Assembly (NCBI GenBank): GCA_003648395.1
Contig: QMPB01000007.1
Location: 1-24,495 of the forward strand
Source of the DNA: Bacteroidota bacterium
Lineage (GTDB): Bacteria > Bacteroidota > Bacteroidia > Bacteroidales > UBA1556
Direction of reading: 5' to 3'
DNA: 24,495 nt
Notes under the pieces: model-generated
The model's database searches: none
What the model was told of the DNA's origin: nothing
The model's input: the letters and a program-made list of their open reading frames with translations, nothing else
Part shown: piece after piece, positions 1 through 8,309 of the stretch
How the letters are laid out: the number at the start of each line of letters is the position of its first letter
Position numbering within the stretch: position 1 is the stretch's first letter
Translations under genes and position numbers: made by a program

Positions 1-294
1 TACCAGAAGTCGCTACTGCTTATAAATAATGAATTGCACTTTGATAATGGGTTTTTATTGCTCCGCGAGAAGGAAGGGTTAGCAACTGCAGTTTCAGTTA
101 TTAATTATGAGTTTTATGACGATTATGATGCGCAGCTTAGGTTGCTAAATATGCAAAATGACCAAATTCAATGCATAGTAGAGGGAGGAAATGGAGTAAA
201 AAATGGAGTTAAATTTGGAAATACACAAAGCCCCAAATTAATGGAATACGCTGATAATGTGGATGTAATTGAGTTTTTGGGTCAACTAAATTAA
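1..294 (+). CDS. Acyl-CoA reductase (LuxC-like), C-terminal fragment
   Basis: The reading frame is open from the first base of the window to the TAA at 292-294, so this is the 3' end (about 97 codons) of a gene starting outside. The visible residues include HFDNGFLLLRE, a middle segment IQCIVEGG, and an end with FGNTQSPKLMEYADNVDVIEFL. This resembles the C-terminus of the LuxC-type acyl-CoA reductases found across Bacteroidota, which reduce acyl-CoA or acyl-protein thioesters to aldehydes with NADPH. The catalytic Cys and nucleotide-binding region lie outside the window, so the call rests on the tail alone. There is no sign of bioluminescence genes; this family is common in non-luminous species. 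The family call is made from memory of its C-terminal pattern and is moderately sure. Confidence 0.6.
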   Translation, partial: YQKSLLLINNELHFDNGFLLLREKEGLATAVSVINYEFYDDYDAQLRLLNMQNDQIQCIVEGGNGVKNGVKFGNTQSPKLMEYADNVDVIEFLGQLN

Positions 295-332
295 GCTATA
301 ATAAAAAAATGAAGAAAAAGTGCTTATATTGT

Positions 333-363
333 TTTGTCATTAAACGAAATAGATGTACTTTTG
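333..363 (+). promoter_or_regulatory. Bacteroidota-type promoter of rpmE2
   Basis: A TTTG at 333-336 is followed after exactly 19 bases by TACTTTTG at 356-363. This matches the Bacteroidota primary sigma pattern (-33 TTTG, N19, -7 TAnnTTTG). Transcription would start near 370, giving a leader of about 60 nt before the L31 start codon. Confidence 0.75.
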
Positions 364-378
364 CCCTCCGAAAATAGG

Positions 379-392
379 AAGCCTGATGGCTT
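379..392 (+). promoter_or_regulatory. Small hairpin in the rpmE2 leader
   Basis: AAGCC (379-383) and GGCTT (388-392) form a perfect 5-bp stem with a TGAT loop, just downstream of the predicted transcription start. It could be a binding site for L31 autoregulation or only a 5'-end stabiliser. The stem is short, so its function is uncertain. Confidence 0.3.
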
Positions 393-429
393 ATAGAAAC
401 GAATATAAAATTATTAAATAAATATAGAT

Positions 430-696
430 ATGAAAGCAGACATTCATCCAAAAGATTATAGATTTGTTGTATTCCAAGACATGTCGAATGGCTACTCTTT
501 TTTAACAAAATCAGCAGTTAATACAAAAGATACTATTAAGTGGGAAGACGGTAATGAGTACCCAGTATTTAAAATGGAAATTTCTCATACATCTCACCCT
601 TTTTACACTGGTAAGATGAAACTTATTGATTCGGCAGGTCGTGTTGATAAGTTTAAGAACAAATATAAGAAGCACTTCGATAAGAAGACTGTATAA
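430..696 (+). CDS. rpmE2: 50S ribosomal protein L31 type B
   Basis: This 88-residue protein matches type B bacterial L31. It opens with [11 protein letters not shown] and carries the conserved block around [16 protein letters not shown] and a basic tail (KNKYKKHF). L31 sits at the central protuberance of the large subunit and helps bridge it to the small subunit. The sequence has no cysteines, so it lacks the CxxC zinc site of type A L31; type B forms are used constitutively or when zinc is scarce. The length is normal for the family. It is a single-gene unit: an exact promoter lies at 333-363 and a hairpin terminator at 722-747. The ATG start is fixed by the conserved N-terminus. Confidence 0.97.
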   Translation: MKADIHPKDYRFVVFQDMSNGYSFLTKSAVNTKDTIKWEDGNEYPVFKMEISHTSHPFYTGKMKLIDSAGRVDKFKNKYKKHFDKKTV

Positions 697-721
697 TTAT
701 ATCTGTTTACAGAAAATATAG

Positions 722-747
722 AAGCTCCTTACTTAGGGGCTTTTTTT
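722..747 (+). terminator. Intrinsic terminator of rpmE2
   Basis: The stem AAGCTCC (722-728) pairs with GGGGCTT (736-742) with one G-T pair and a 7-nt loop. It runs into a tract of seven T at 741-747, just after the L31 stop codon. Confidence 0.85.
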
Positions 748-890
748 ATGCCTACTAATTTCTAATTATTAAATATTTATTAGGTGTTATAATTATTGAC
801 TTATAGGTATTAATAAAAGAAAGTGATTTTTAATGTGAAATTATTAGGCTTTTAATAATTCATGTTAAGATATTTATTCTTTAAATATCC

Positions 891-920
891 TTGCAAATAC
901 CAAAAAAAATCCTATCTTTG
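891..920 (+). promoter_or_regulatory. Promoter of the GlmU-like gene
   Basis: TTG at 891-893, exactly 19 bases, then TATCTTTG at 913-920. This is a full match to the Bacteroidota consensus. The gene starts at 967, preceded by AAGG immediately before the ATG. The remainder of the 697-966 spacer is AT-rich with no other recognisable element. Confidence 0.8.
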
Positions 921-966
921 AAATCAGAAACACAAAAAGAAATAAACACAAAAATCATTTATAAGG

Positions 967-2133
967 ATGAATTATATATTATTTGATGATCAGACGGTTA
1001 GAGAGGATATGAAGCCTCTTACATTTACAAAACCAATTGCAGATATTAGATTTGGAATTACTACTATGCGTGAAAAATGGGAGCGTATTCTTGGCCAAAA
1101 AACTTCAAGTTTAACGGAGAAGTACTTATCTGTTAAATATCCTTTAATTAAGGATGAAAGTAATATATTGATTAATAGTTCCGTATGTCCATCCGAGGCT
1201 TTACTAAAAGAAATTGAAGCTTTAAAAACTAATCAAGCTTTGGTAGGTAGTGAAAAGGTGATTGCGATGAATCTAAGTTTAGAGAATCTTGATTCTATGG
1301 AAATTGCTGAATCTGAAGAAGTGAAGTTAAAATCAGAAACCTTGTGTATTAATTACCCTTGGGATTTATTTTCTAAACTAGGTAAAGCTATTGAAAGTGA
1401 TTTTGAAAAGCTTACTAAAGGAAGAAAATCGCAATCTATAAGTAAAACTAATAACTTTATTGGTGAGCACCCTATTTTTATGGAAGAAGGAGCTAAGGTG
1501 GAATTTGCTACTTTAAATACTACGGATGGCCCAATATATATTGGAAAGGATGCAGAAATTATGGAAGGTGCTGTTATCAGAGGTCCTTTTACATTAGGTG
1601 ATAATTCAAAGATAAATGCAAATGCTAGAATTTACGGTCCTACTTCAATAGGTCCTCATTCTAAAGTTGGTGGAGAAGTAAATAATTCATTGTTTCTTGG
1701 ATATGCTAATAAATCACATGATGGGTATTTAGGTAATTCTGTAATTGGCGAATGGTGTAATTTGGGTGCCGGAACGAATGTTTCGAATCTTAAAAACACT
1801 TATGATATGGTACGTGTTTGGAACTATAGATTAGAAACATTTATTAATACGGAGTTGCAATTTTGCGGTTTGATAATAGGTGATCATTCTAAAACTAGTA
1901 TTGGGACTATGCTTAATACAGGAACAGTGGTTGGAGTAAGTACTAATTTGTTTGGAGCAGGTTTTCCTCGCCAATTTGTTAGCTCATTTGGTTGGGGTGG
2001 TTTTAGTGGCTTTAAGAAATATAACCTTAAGAAAGCTATTGAAGTTGCCGAGAGAGTTTATGCTCGTAGAGGTATGAAATTTGACAAAGTCGAAAAAAAT
2101 ATTTTTAAAGCAATACACGATTGTACTATATAG
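967..2133 (+). CDS. Bacteroidota-type GlmU family protein (putative UDP-GlcNAc diphosphorylase / GlcN-1-P acetyltransferase)
   Basis: A 388-residue protein of the alternative GlmU type known from Bacteroidota, thought to make UDP-N-acetylglucosamine for peptidoglycan and lipid A. The N-terminal part (about 1-165) begins with FDDQTVREDMKPLTFTKPIA and ends its first block with GITTMREKWE. It does not show the classical pyrophosphorylase signature of E. coli GlmU. Residues about 165-345 are hexapeptide repeats (for example YIGKDAEIMEGAVI and TSIGPHSKVGGEV) forming a left-handed beta helix. His251, in the stretch SHDGYLGNSVIGEWCNLGAGT, lines up with the catalytic His363 of E. coli GlmU acetyltransferase. 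It is transcribed alone, between an exact promoter and a 12-bp hairpin terminator. The acetyltransferase half is well supported; the uridylyl-transfer role rests on family knowledge. Confidence 0.85.
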   Translation: MNYILFDDQTVREDMKPLTFTKPIADIRFGITTMREKWERILGQKTSSLTEKYLSVKYPLIKDESNILINSSVCPSEALLKEIEALKTNQALVGSEKVIAMNLSLENLDSMEIAESEEVKLKSETLCINYPWDLFSKLGKAIESDFEKLTKGRKSQSISKTNNFIGEHPIFMEEGAKVEFATLNTTDGPIYIGKDAEIMEGAVIRGPFTLGDNSKINANARIYGPTSIGPHSKVGGEVNNSLFLGYANKSHDGYLGNSVIGEWCNLGAGTNVSNLKNTYDMVRVWNYRLETFINTELQFCGLIIGDHSKTSIGTMLNTGTVVGVSTNLFGAGFPRQFVSSFGWGGFSGFKKYNLKKAIEVAERVYARRGMKFDKVEKNIFKAIHDCTI

Positions 2134-2162
2134 GTTAGTGTATTGAAAATATATATTATTGG

Positions 2163-2203
2163 GTTAAATCTGTATATTTCTACAGATTTAACTTTTTGTT
2201 TTT
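2163..2203 (+). terminator. Strong intrinsic terminator after the GlmU-like gene
   Basis: The perfect 12-bp inverted repeat GTTAAATCTGTA (2163-2174) / TACAGATTTAAC (2181-2192) has a 6-nt loop. It is followed by T5-G-T5. Confidence 0.93.
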
Positions 2204-2231
2204 AGAGAGTTATTATAAATACAATTACGTT

Positions 2232-5171
2232 ATGATTAATAAGTTAGCATTAGTATTTTTATTTTCAATTATAAGTTTTCAATATGTTGCGTCACAAGTA
2301 ATATTAAAGGTAGAACCAAAACCAGAAAAAGGGGAATTTATAAGTGTTGGAAAAGAAGTGTTTAAAGATAGAAATAAGGTTATTTTAGGAAATGGACTTA
2401 CTGTTTTTATTAAGGAAGATCATACTCAAAAGGATATTTTAGGAGCGGTTGTGGTTAGAGGAGGAGCCAAACTAGACCCTGTTGACGCTACAGGTACTGC
2501 TCATTATTTTGAACATATGATGTTTAAAGGGTCTACTACTTTAGGGACTAAAGATTATATTTCAGAGAAAGTTTATCTAGATTCAATAAGAGATCAGTAT
2601 GAATTGTTGCGTTTGGATAAAGATAATCAAGAATTTAGAGCAGCAATCTTAAAAAAAATAGATAGACTTTCGGTAAAAGCAGCACAGTATGCAATTCCTA
2701 ATGAATTTAGCAAAGTTATGTCGTCCATTGGAGCAACAGGTGTTAATGCCTATACTACATATGAGAATATTGTTTATCATAATAGTTTTCCAAAGCAAAG
2801 TATTGAGCAATGGGTAAAGTTATATGTTGATAGATTTCAGAATCCTGTTTTTAGACTTTTTCAATCAGAATTAGAAACTGTATACGAAGAAAAGAATAGG
2901 TCGATGGATAATGTATTCCGTGTTGTAATGGAAGAGGTTTATAAAGGTTTTTATCCTAAATCTATTTATGGACAAAAAACAGTTTTGGGTACGGTTGAAG
3001 ACCTTAAGAACCCTAGTATTGTATCCATGGAAACTTACTTTAAGGATAATTATAATGCTAATAATATGGCATTAGTCTTAATTGGTGATTTTGAAACTGA
3101 TGAGATAATTGAGTTACTGAATAGTAAGTTTGGAAGAATAAGAGATGGTCGTAAAGCTGTAATTCCTTCTATGCAAGAGGATGCTTTTGATGGTAGGCTT
3201 GTAATCAAAAAAAGACTGTCGCCTATAGCTTTTGGTGTTTTAGGTTTTCGAACGGTAAAAATATCCCATGATGATGAGATAATATTAGATGTTATAGCAA
3301 AACTGCTTACAAATAATGAAAATACTGGGCTTATTGACACTCTTAGTGTTAATAGTAAATTATTAGAAGCTCAGGTTTTACAAGATAAACATTATGATAA
3401 AAGTGGTATGTTTATTTTTTATGTACCAAAGCCTGTAATTCAGTCTGTATCGAATGGCGAAAAACTGATAATGAAGCAAATAGAAAAGCTAAAAAAAGGA
3501 GATTTTGATGATCAGTTATTAATTGCCGTAAAATCATCAATGCTTAGAGAGGAACTGTTGAGTAGAGAACAAAGTAGACATATACTTTCAAATATTATTA
3601 ATAGTTATATGTCTGAAAAAGAATATGTTGAAAGAGAATTTATTCTTAATTTAGAAATGGTAAATAAAGCAGAGATTATTCGTGTTGCTAATTTGTATTT
3701 GGGAGATAATTACCTTTCTTTTCAATCAAAAGTAGGTTTTCCTAAAAAGGAATTGATGGATAAACCTAATAATACACCATTAAATATTGAAGATGAAAAA
3801 GCGCAATCCGTAATGGCTAAGAAAATAGAAAATATGCCTATTCATGATGTTAATCCTTATTATATAGAATTTGATAAAGATATTATAATAACTGATTTAA
3901 GAGAGAACCTACACCTTTATTATGTTGAAAACCCTTTAAATAATATTTTCTCTATAAATATTAGAGTAGCAATGGGCGAGTTGCAAGAGCCAAAGGTAGA
4001 AGCATTGGCATATTACCTTAATAATGCTGGAGTTGGAAAATACTCTAATGTAGATTTCAAGAAAAAAATGCAGCTTTATGGCTCTAGTGTCTATTTTTTC
4101 TCTACTCGTGATTATTTTACCATAAAGGTATATGGATTTGATAATAAACTAGACCAAACTTTATCAGACCTTGGTGATTTACTTAGTAATTTTTCTGAAG
4201 ACAAAAAAATTATTGGTAAACTGGTGAAAGATAATAAGATGGAATATAAGATTATTAAAAAGGATTTGAATTCTAAAATTGGATTTTTAAATGAGTATGC
4301 TCTTTACGGTAGCCAAAGTATGTACTTAAATAGGCTAACAAATAAAGAAATAAAGAAACTAGATTATAGTAGTATTAAAGAGTTGATGAACAGAGTTCTT
4401 TCTAAGCAGACATATATCCACTTTGTAGGAAGAAGTAATTTAGAATTATTATCTAGTTATATTTCTAATAATATACCTTTTTCTAAAACTTTATTAAGAG
4501 GTAATTCACCTTTCCTTCGAGACCTTACAACTTATACGCAGAGCAGATTCTTATTCTTAGAAGATAATGATGCTTTACAAAGCCATATTAGAATTACTAT
4601 TCCTGGTAATAGACTTGAACAGGATGGGCGTGATATACTTAAGCCTTATAATTATTATTTTGGAGTAGGAATGAATTCTGTAATGTTTAGAGAGATTAGA
4701 GAATACCGTTCTTTAGCCTATAGTGCTTATGCTTATTATTCTGTTCCTTATCGTTTTGATAAGAAAGGATACTTTAATGCAGCGATGAGTACTCAGGCTG
4801 ATAAAACTAATGAATCTATAGAGTTATTGGAGAATTTGATATTAAAGATGCCTATTAATGAGGATCAAATAAAGTCATTACGTTCATTTCTAGTAAGGTC
4901 TTTTAACTCCGATATGCCAAGTTTTAGAACTAAATCTTTTGCAGTGCAATATTGGAAACAGCAGGGTTATAATTCTGACCCTCGCGTGTATTCATACCCT
5001 GTATATCAAAGAATAGATATAGAAAAAATAATAGATTTTCATCATCTTAATGTCGGAGGAAAGAAAAGTACAACAAGCATTGTAGGAAATTCTAAAAGAT
5101 TTGATATTGAAAAAATAAAAATTGGAAAACAGTATAAAAAGTTGAAATTAAAAGATATATATAGATATTAG
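2232..5171 (+). CDS. Exported M16 family zinc metallopeptidase (insulinase-like, two-domain)
   Basis: A 979-residue protein when started at the ATG at 2232. An upstream in-frame TTG at 2196 lies inside the terminator's T tract and is unlikely. The N-terminus MINKLALVFLFSIISFQYVASQ is a signal peptide, so the enzyme is periplasmic or envelope-associated. The inverted zinc motif HxxEH is present as HYFEH (His91, Glu94, His95). Downstream glutamates spaced E-x6-E (Glu213, Glu220) fit the third zinc ligand. The C-terminal half has a second M16 pair, ending with an inactive domain carrying the typical FREIREYRSLAYSAY segment. Length fits two-domain M16 peptidases that degrade peptides or process envelope proteins. 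No promoter is visible in the 28 bases after the terminator. The methyltransferase gene follows after 35 bases and is probably co-transcribed. The substrate is unknown. Confidence 0.93.
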   Translation: MINKLALVFLFSIISFQYVASQVILKVEPKPEKGEFISVGKEVFKDRNKVILGNGLTVFIKEDHTQKDILGAVVVRGGAKLDPVDATGTAHYFEHMMFKGSTTLGTKDYISEKVYLDSIRDQYELLRLDKDNQEFRAAILKKIDRLSVKAAQYAIPNEFSKVMSSIGATGVNAYTTYENIVYHNSFPKQSIEQWVKLYVDRFQNPVFRLFQSELETVYEEKNRSMDNVFRVVMEEVYKGFYPKSIYGQKTVLGTVEDLKNPSIVSMETYFKDNYNANNMALVLIGDFETDEIIELLNSKFGRIRDGRKAVIPSMQEDAFDGRLVIKKRLSPIAFGVLGFRTVKISHDDEIILDVIAKLLTNNENTGLIDTLSVNSKLLEAQVLQDKHYDKSGMFIFYVPKPVIQSVSNGEKLIMKQIEKLKKGDFDDQLLIAVKSSMLREELLSREQSRHILSNIINSYMSEKEYVEREFILNLEMVNKAEIIRVANLYLGDNYLSFQSKVGFPKKELMDKPNNTPLNIEDEKAQSVMAKKIENMPIHDVNPYYIEFDKDIIITDLRENLHLYYVENPLNNIFSINIRVAMGELQEPKVEALAYYLNNAGVGKYSNVDFKKKMQLYGSSVYFFSTRDYFTIKVYGFDNKLDQTLSDLGDLLSNFSEDKKIIGKLVKDNKMEYKIIKKDLNSKIGFLNEYALYGSQSMYLNRLTNKEIKKLDYSSIKELMNRVLSKQTYIHFVGRSNLELLSSYISNNIPFSKTLLRGNSPFLRDLTTYTQSRFLFLEDNDALQSHIRITIPGNRLEQDGRDILKPYNYYFGVGMNSVMFREIREYRSLAYSAYAYYSVPYRFDKKGYFNAAMSTQADKTNESIELLENLILKMPINEDQIKSLRSFLVRSFNSDMPSFRTKSFAVQYWKQQGYNSDPRVYSYPVYQRIDIEKIIDFHHLNVGGKKSTTSIVGNSKRFDIEKIKIGKQYKKLKLKDIYRY

Positions 5172-5206
5172 TAGTTGATTATTTTTAATAATATTATATA
5201 ATTTGA

Positions 5207-5827
5207 ATGGCATTACATCATTATTTTTTTGGAACAGATAAACAAAGAGCTAAGTTTATTTTTGACTTTATAGCGCCAATATATGGAGTGCTTGGTAAAG
5301 CTGCACGAAAGGGTTATGATCAGATTTGTGATAAATTAAATAGGAGGTATGCCTTGCTAAACTATTCTATTCTGGATGTAGGAACAGGTACTGGTGAATG
5401 GCTTTCTAGTATATCTAAATATACAGATCAGCAATCTGTTGGTACTGATTTTTCAGCAAAGATGATTAAGCAGGCTAGAGCAGCTTTCCCTGATAATGAA
5501 TTTGTTGTGAATGATGCAGAAGCTCTTACTAAGTTTGATGATAATAGTTTTGATATTGTTACAGCATCGTATGTGCTGCATGGTATGAAAAATTATGATA
5601 GAGCTATTGTGCTTAAGGAAATGAAAAGAATAGCGAAAAAGTTTGTAATGATACATGATTTTGAAGCTGATACTCCTACTGTTGTTAAAGTACTTGAATT
5701 TCTTGAGAGAAGTGATTATGTTAATTTTAAGAAGAATTTTAAAGAGGAAATGAAAATCCTTTTTAGCGAAACGGATATTGTAAAATGTCCTCGTACTGCT
5801 AATGCAATATATATTGGGATTGTATAA
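5207..5827 (+). CDS. Class I SAM-dependent methyltransferase (UbiE-like)
   Basis: A 206-residue cytoplasmic protein. Motif I of the Rossmann methyltransferase fold is clear: ILDVGTGTGEW at residues 55-65. An acidic residue follows the second strand (GTDFSAKMIKQAR), and motif II/III is seen as FDDNSFDIVTASYVLHGM. The N-terminal segment FDFIAPIYGVLGK resembles the start of UbiE/MenG-type quinone methyltransferases. The C-terminal part diverges and the protein is shorter than typical UbiE (about 240-250 residues), so the substrate cannot be assigned. It follows the M16 peptidase gene by 35 bases in the same direction, suggesting co-transcription. It converges on the DUF5686 gene with only 19 bases between the stops. 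Confidence 0.85.
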   Translation: MALHHYFFGTDKQRAKFIFDFIAPIYGVLGKAARKGYDQICDKLNRRYALLNYSILDVGTGTGEWLSSISKYTDQQSVGTDFSAKMIKQARAAFPDNEFVVNDAEALTKFDDNSFDIVTASYVLHGMKNYDRAIVLKEMKRIAKKFVMIHDFEADTPTVVKVLEFLERSDYVNFKKNFKEEMKILFSETDIVKCPRTANAIYIGIV

Positions 5828-5846
5828 TATTGTAAATAATAATACT

Positions 5847-8303
5847 TTAGAAATCTACTCTTAAAGAACCCATAATCCCAAATGGGCTCACATTTTTTTT
5901 ATTAAGGTATGAAAGACGCCATGATGCATCAATTCGTATTAGTTTAAAAATGTTTTCAATGGCAACACCAACTTCATAGTATGGTTCTGCTAGCAATGAT
6001 GTGTTATTTGGGAATTTTGAGTATTGCTGATTTGTTTCTGAAAGATGACCTAATAATACTTTGCCATATATTACTTCTCGCCATTTTAATTTACGAATAA
6101 GAGGAATATGATTAAATAATAAGCCCCTAAAATTATGTGATAAGTTTGCCATGAAAAATTCATCACTAATAAATTCATAATAACCCATTCTGTTAAAAGC
6201 AAAATCGTCATATATCCATGTTTCATTTCCAGGATGTACTTCAAGAAGTGGGTAGGGTAGCTCTCCCCATATTTTACCCCATGAAACAATATATTTTGTG
6301 TATCCTAACGATCCTATATTGAATCTTTGCTTTATTGATATTTGTAGTTTATGATATTCGTACATTGATTTCAATAAATTTGGAAAACCATATGCGTAGA
6401 AGATATTTATTTTAGGATATTTGGTGCCAACACTTTTTCTATTAAATTTATCTACAAAAAACACTTCCTTATAAGCAATATGTGTTTTTAGTTCTATTTC
6501 ACTAGTAGTTATACTCTCAAGAGTTTTAACTTGTCCATTTTCATTAATAAGAAATTTCTGGTCTTGAAGAGGAAATATATTTCGTCTTCGAAATGTTAGC
6601 GTATTGCTAAATCCATTGAAGTACTCATACATAAAACTACCCTTATATTGCTCAACCATTGTTAGTGAGATATTTGGATCAGTTCTAAAAACGCTAGAAA
6701 TAATATTGTCTTGTTTGATAGCCCTTACACTTGCCCCAAGTTGCTCCATGTCGTTCTTATAGCTTATATCGATTGCTCTTCGTGGGTTTTTCTTAAATAC
6801 ATACTGCATCCCTAATGCATATTTAAATTCATAATCCATGGTACCATATGCTAAGTGCCCATATAACCTAAATTTATCATTCCAAAGGTTACTTGTTCTT
6901 CCTCCTATTCTAAATCTATGACCTTCTACTCCGTTATAGCTATATGTTCGTGTAAATGGACCATAGTCAAAAAAGTCGGTGCTATAATAACCAGTAGTAA
7001 CCAATACCACCATATCGTATAGGTTGCGAAAAGCAGGAAGGGTAACTATAGTATCTACCATTGTATAAATTTTGGTTTCCTCTTCGTTAAGGTCTTCAAA
7101 ACGAGTGCTGTCCCAATATTCTTTTGATTTATCCCATGCTCCTTTGTCTACATTTACAGCAACATTAGATTTATAATCTTCATCGGGTCTTGTTTTGTTA
7201 ATCAAAATATCTTTATAGATGCTTGTTTTATGTCCAAAGAAACCTGTTACAGTCCTCGATTTTTCTATAACATTAAAATCTATAACAAAATTATCTCGTT
7301 TAAGCATCCAATATTTCCCATCAATGAGTTGATAGCTTTGCGAAATAGCCATTGCATTTACAAAATTGATATTCACCTTATTAATCTTCATATCAATTGT
7401 TTTCACAGCAAATGTGGTGTCAGTAATCCAGATTTCTCCTGTGAATGTAGCTTCTTGTTTTCGTCTAGGTTTAAACATTATTTGATAGCACCAATGTCCA
7501 TCAATAGTAGCGCTGTCAATCAGGTAATATTTATAGGTTCTTAATCCAAAATCGGCAATTGGGCTTACAAAATTTAATCTAAAAATACCCATATAGTTTT
7601 CGTAAATATCAATATCTTGATACATTTTGCCAAGAAACTGAGTAACACTTTTATTCTTAATACCTGAGGCTCTAGAGGCTGTAATTGTTTCTTTAAATTC
7701 CTCAGGATTTCTTCTGTAATATATATCCGATACGCTCTCTGTCAGCAATAATGGTAAATACGATTTTCCATTAATAGTAGATGTATCAACATTATCAAAA
7801 ATAAATTTAAAAGGTTTTAGGCTTCGGCGGTTTTTAAAATCATCTGTAATATTATTGGCATCCATTTGTATTTTATTGTAAACCTCATATTCATACGCAT
7901 CCAAATTATAGGATGAATTAATACGTTTATTAGCAATAACTTTGCGGAGAATAATATGTGCAGGATTTTCTTTTGCATGTACCACAACTTCTTTGAGCTC
8001 CGTTTTTGTTGATTTAAGTTTTATGGTTATTGATTGGAAAGAATTTCTTTTTATTCCAATAGTCTGACTTTGGTAGCCAATATAACTAACTAAAATACTA
8101 TCGAAATTTGCTTTACTTTTTATAATAAACTTACCATCAAAACCTGTTGTTGCACCAGCATTGCTTCCAATAATTTGAATGTTTACAAAAGGTAATACCT
8201 CCTCAGTAATAGAGTCGATTACTAAACCCGTCACTTTGGTATATTGACCAAAAAGATTAAAGCTAAATACAATAAAAAGGCTTAATAATAATGTTTGTTT
8301 CAT
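5847..8303 (-). CDS. DUF5686 outer-membrane protein with carboxypeptidase-regulatory-like domain
   Basis: An 818-residue protein. Residues 1-20 (MKQTLLLSLFIVFSFNLFGQ) are a signal peptide. Residues about 22-105 form a CarboxypepD_reg-like beta sandwich (VTGLVIDSITEEVLPFVNIQ, then TTGFDGKF), as found at the N-terminus of TonB-dependent receptors. After ELKEVVV comes the DUF5686 hallmark NPAHIILRKVIANK with LDAYEYEVYNKIQMD. The C-terminal half is rich in alternating aromatic and polar strands and ends in a terminal Phe (GSLRVDF), typical of an outer-membrane beta barrel. It has no plug domain or TonB box that I can identify, so it is not a classical SusC. It is the last gene of a tight leftward unit, 6 bases after the hydrolase. 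The family's function is not established. Confidence 0.9.
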   Translation of the reverse strand: MKQTLLLSLFIVFSFNLFGQYTKVTGLVIDSITEEVLPFVNIQIIGSNAGATTGFDGKFIIKSKANFDSILVSYIGYQSQTIGIKRNSFQSITIKLKSTKTELKEVVVHAKENPAHIILRKVIANKRINSSYNLDAYEYEVYNKIQMDANNITDDFKNRRSLKPFKFIFDNVDTSTINGKSYLPLLLTESVSDIYYRRNPEEFKETITASRASGIKNKSVTQFLGKMYQDIDIYENYMGIFRLNFVSPIADFGLRTYKYYLIDSATIDGHWCYQIMFKPRRKQEATFTGEIWITDTTFAVKTIDMKINKVNINFVNAMAISQSYQLIDGKYWMLKRDNFVIDFNVIEKSRTVTGFFGHKTSIYKDILINKTRPDEDYKSNVAVNVDKGAWDKSKEYWDSTRFEDLNEEETKIYTMVDTIVTLPAFRNLYDMVVLVTTGYYSTDFFDYGPFTRTYSYNGVEGHRFRIGGRTSNLWNDKFRLYGHLAYGTMDYEFKYALGMQYVFKKNPRRAIDISYKNDMEQLGASVRAIKQDNIISSVFRTDPNISLTMVEQYKGSFMYEYFNGFSNTLTFRRRNIFPLQDQKFLINENGQVKTLESITTSEIELKTHIAYKEVFFVDKFNRKSVGTKYPKINIFYAYGFPNLLKSMYEYHKLQISIKQRFNIGSLGYTKYIVSWGKIWGELPYPLLEVHPGNETWIYDDFAFNRMGYYEFISDEFFMANLSHNFRGLLFNHIPLIRKLKWREVIYGKVLLGHLSETNQQYSKFPNNTSLLAEPYYEVGVAIENIFKLIRIDASWRLSYLNKKNVSPFGIMGSLRVDF

Positions 8304-8309
8304 TCTTTA

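Noticed and set aside
1..294. Bioluminescence (lux) locus, suggested by the LuxC-like tail
   Set aside because: No luxA, luxB, luxD or luxE homologue is adjacent, and LuxC-type reductases occur widely in non-luminous Bacteroidota.
296..508. A leftward 70-codon frame between the reductase and rpmE2
   Set aside because: It runs antisense across the rpmE2 promoter, leader and the first part of the gene and has no motif.
7230..7544. Open frames antisense to the DUF5686, M16, Era, MnmE and WG genes (for example this 104-codon one)
   Set aside because: They lie wholly inside well-supported genes on the other strand, have shadow-like composition and show no family motifs.
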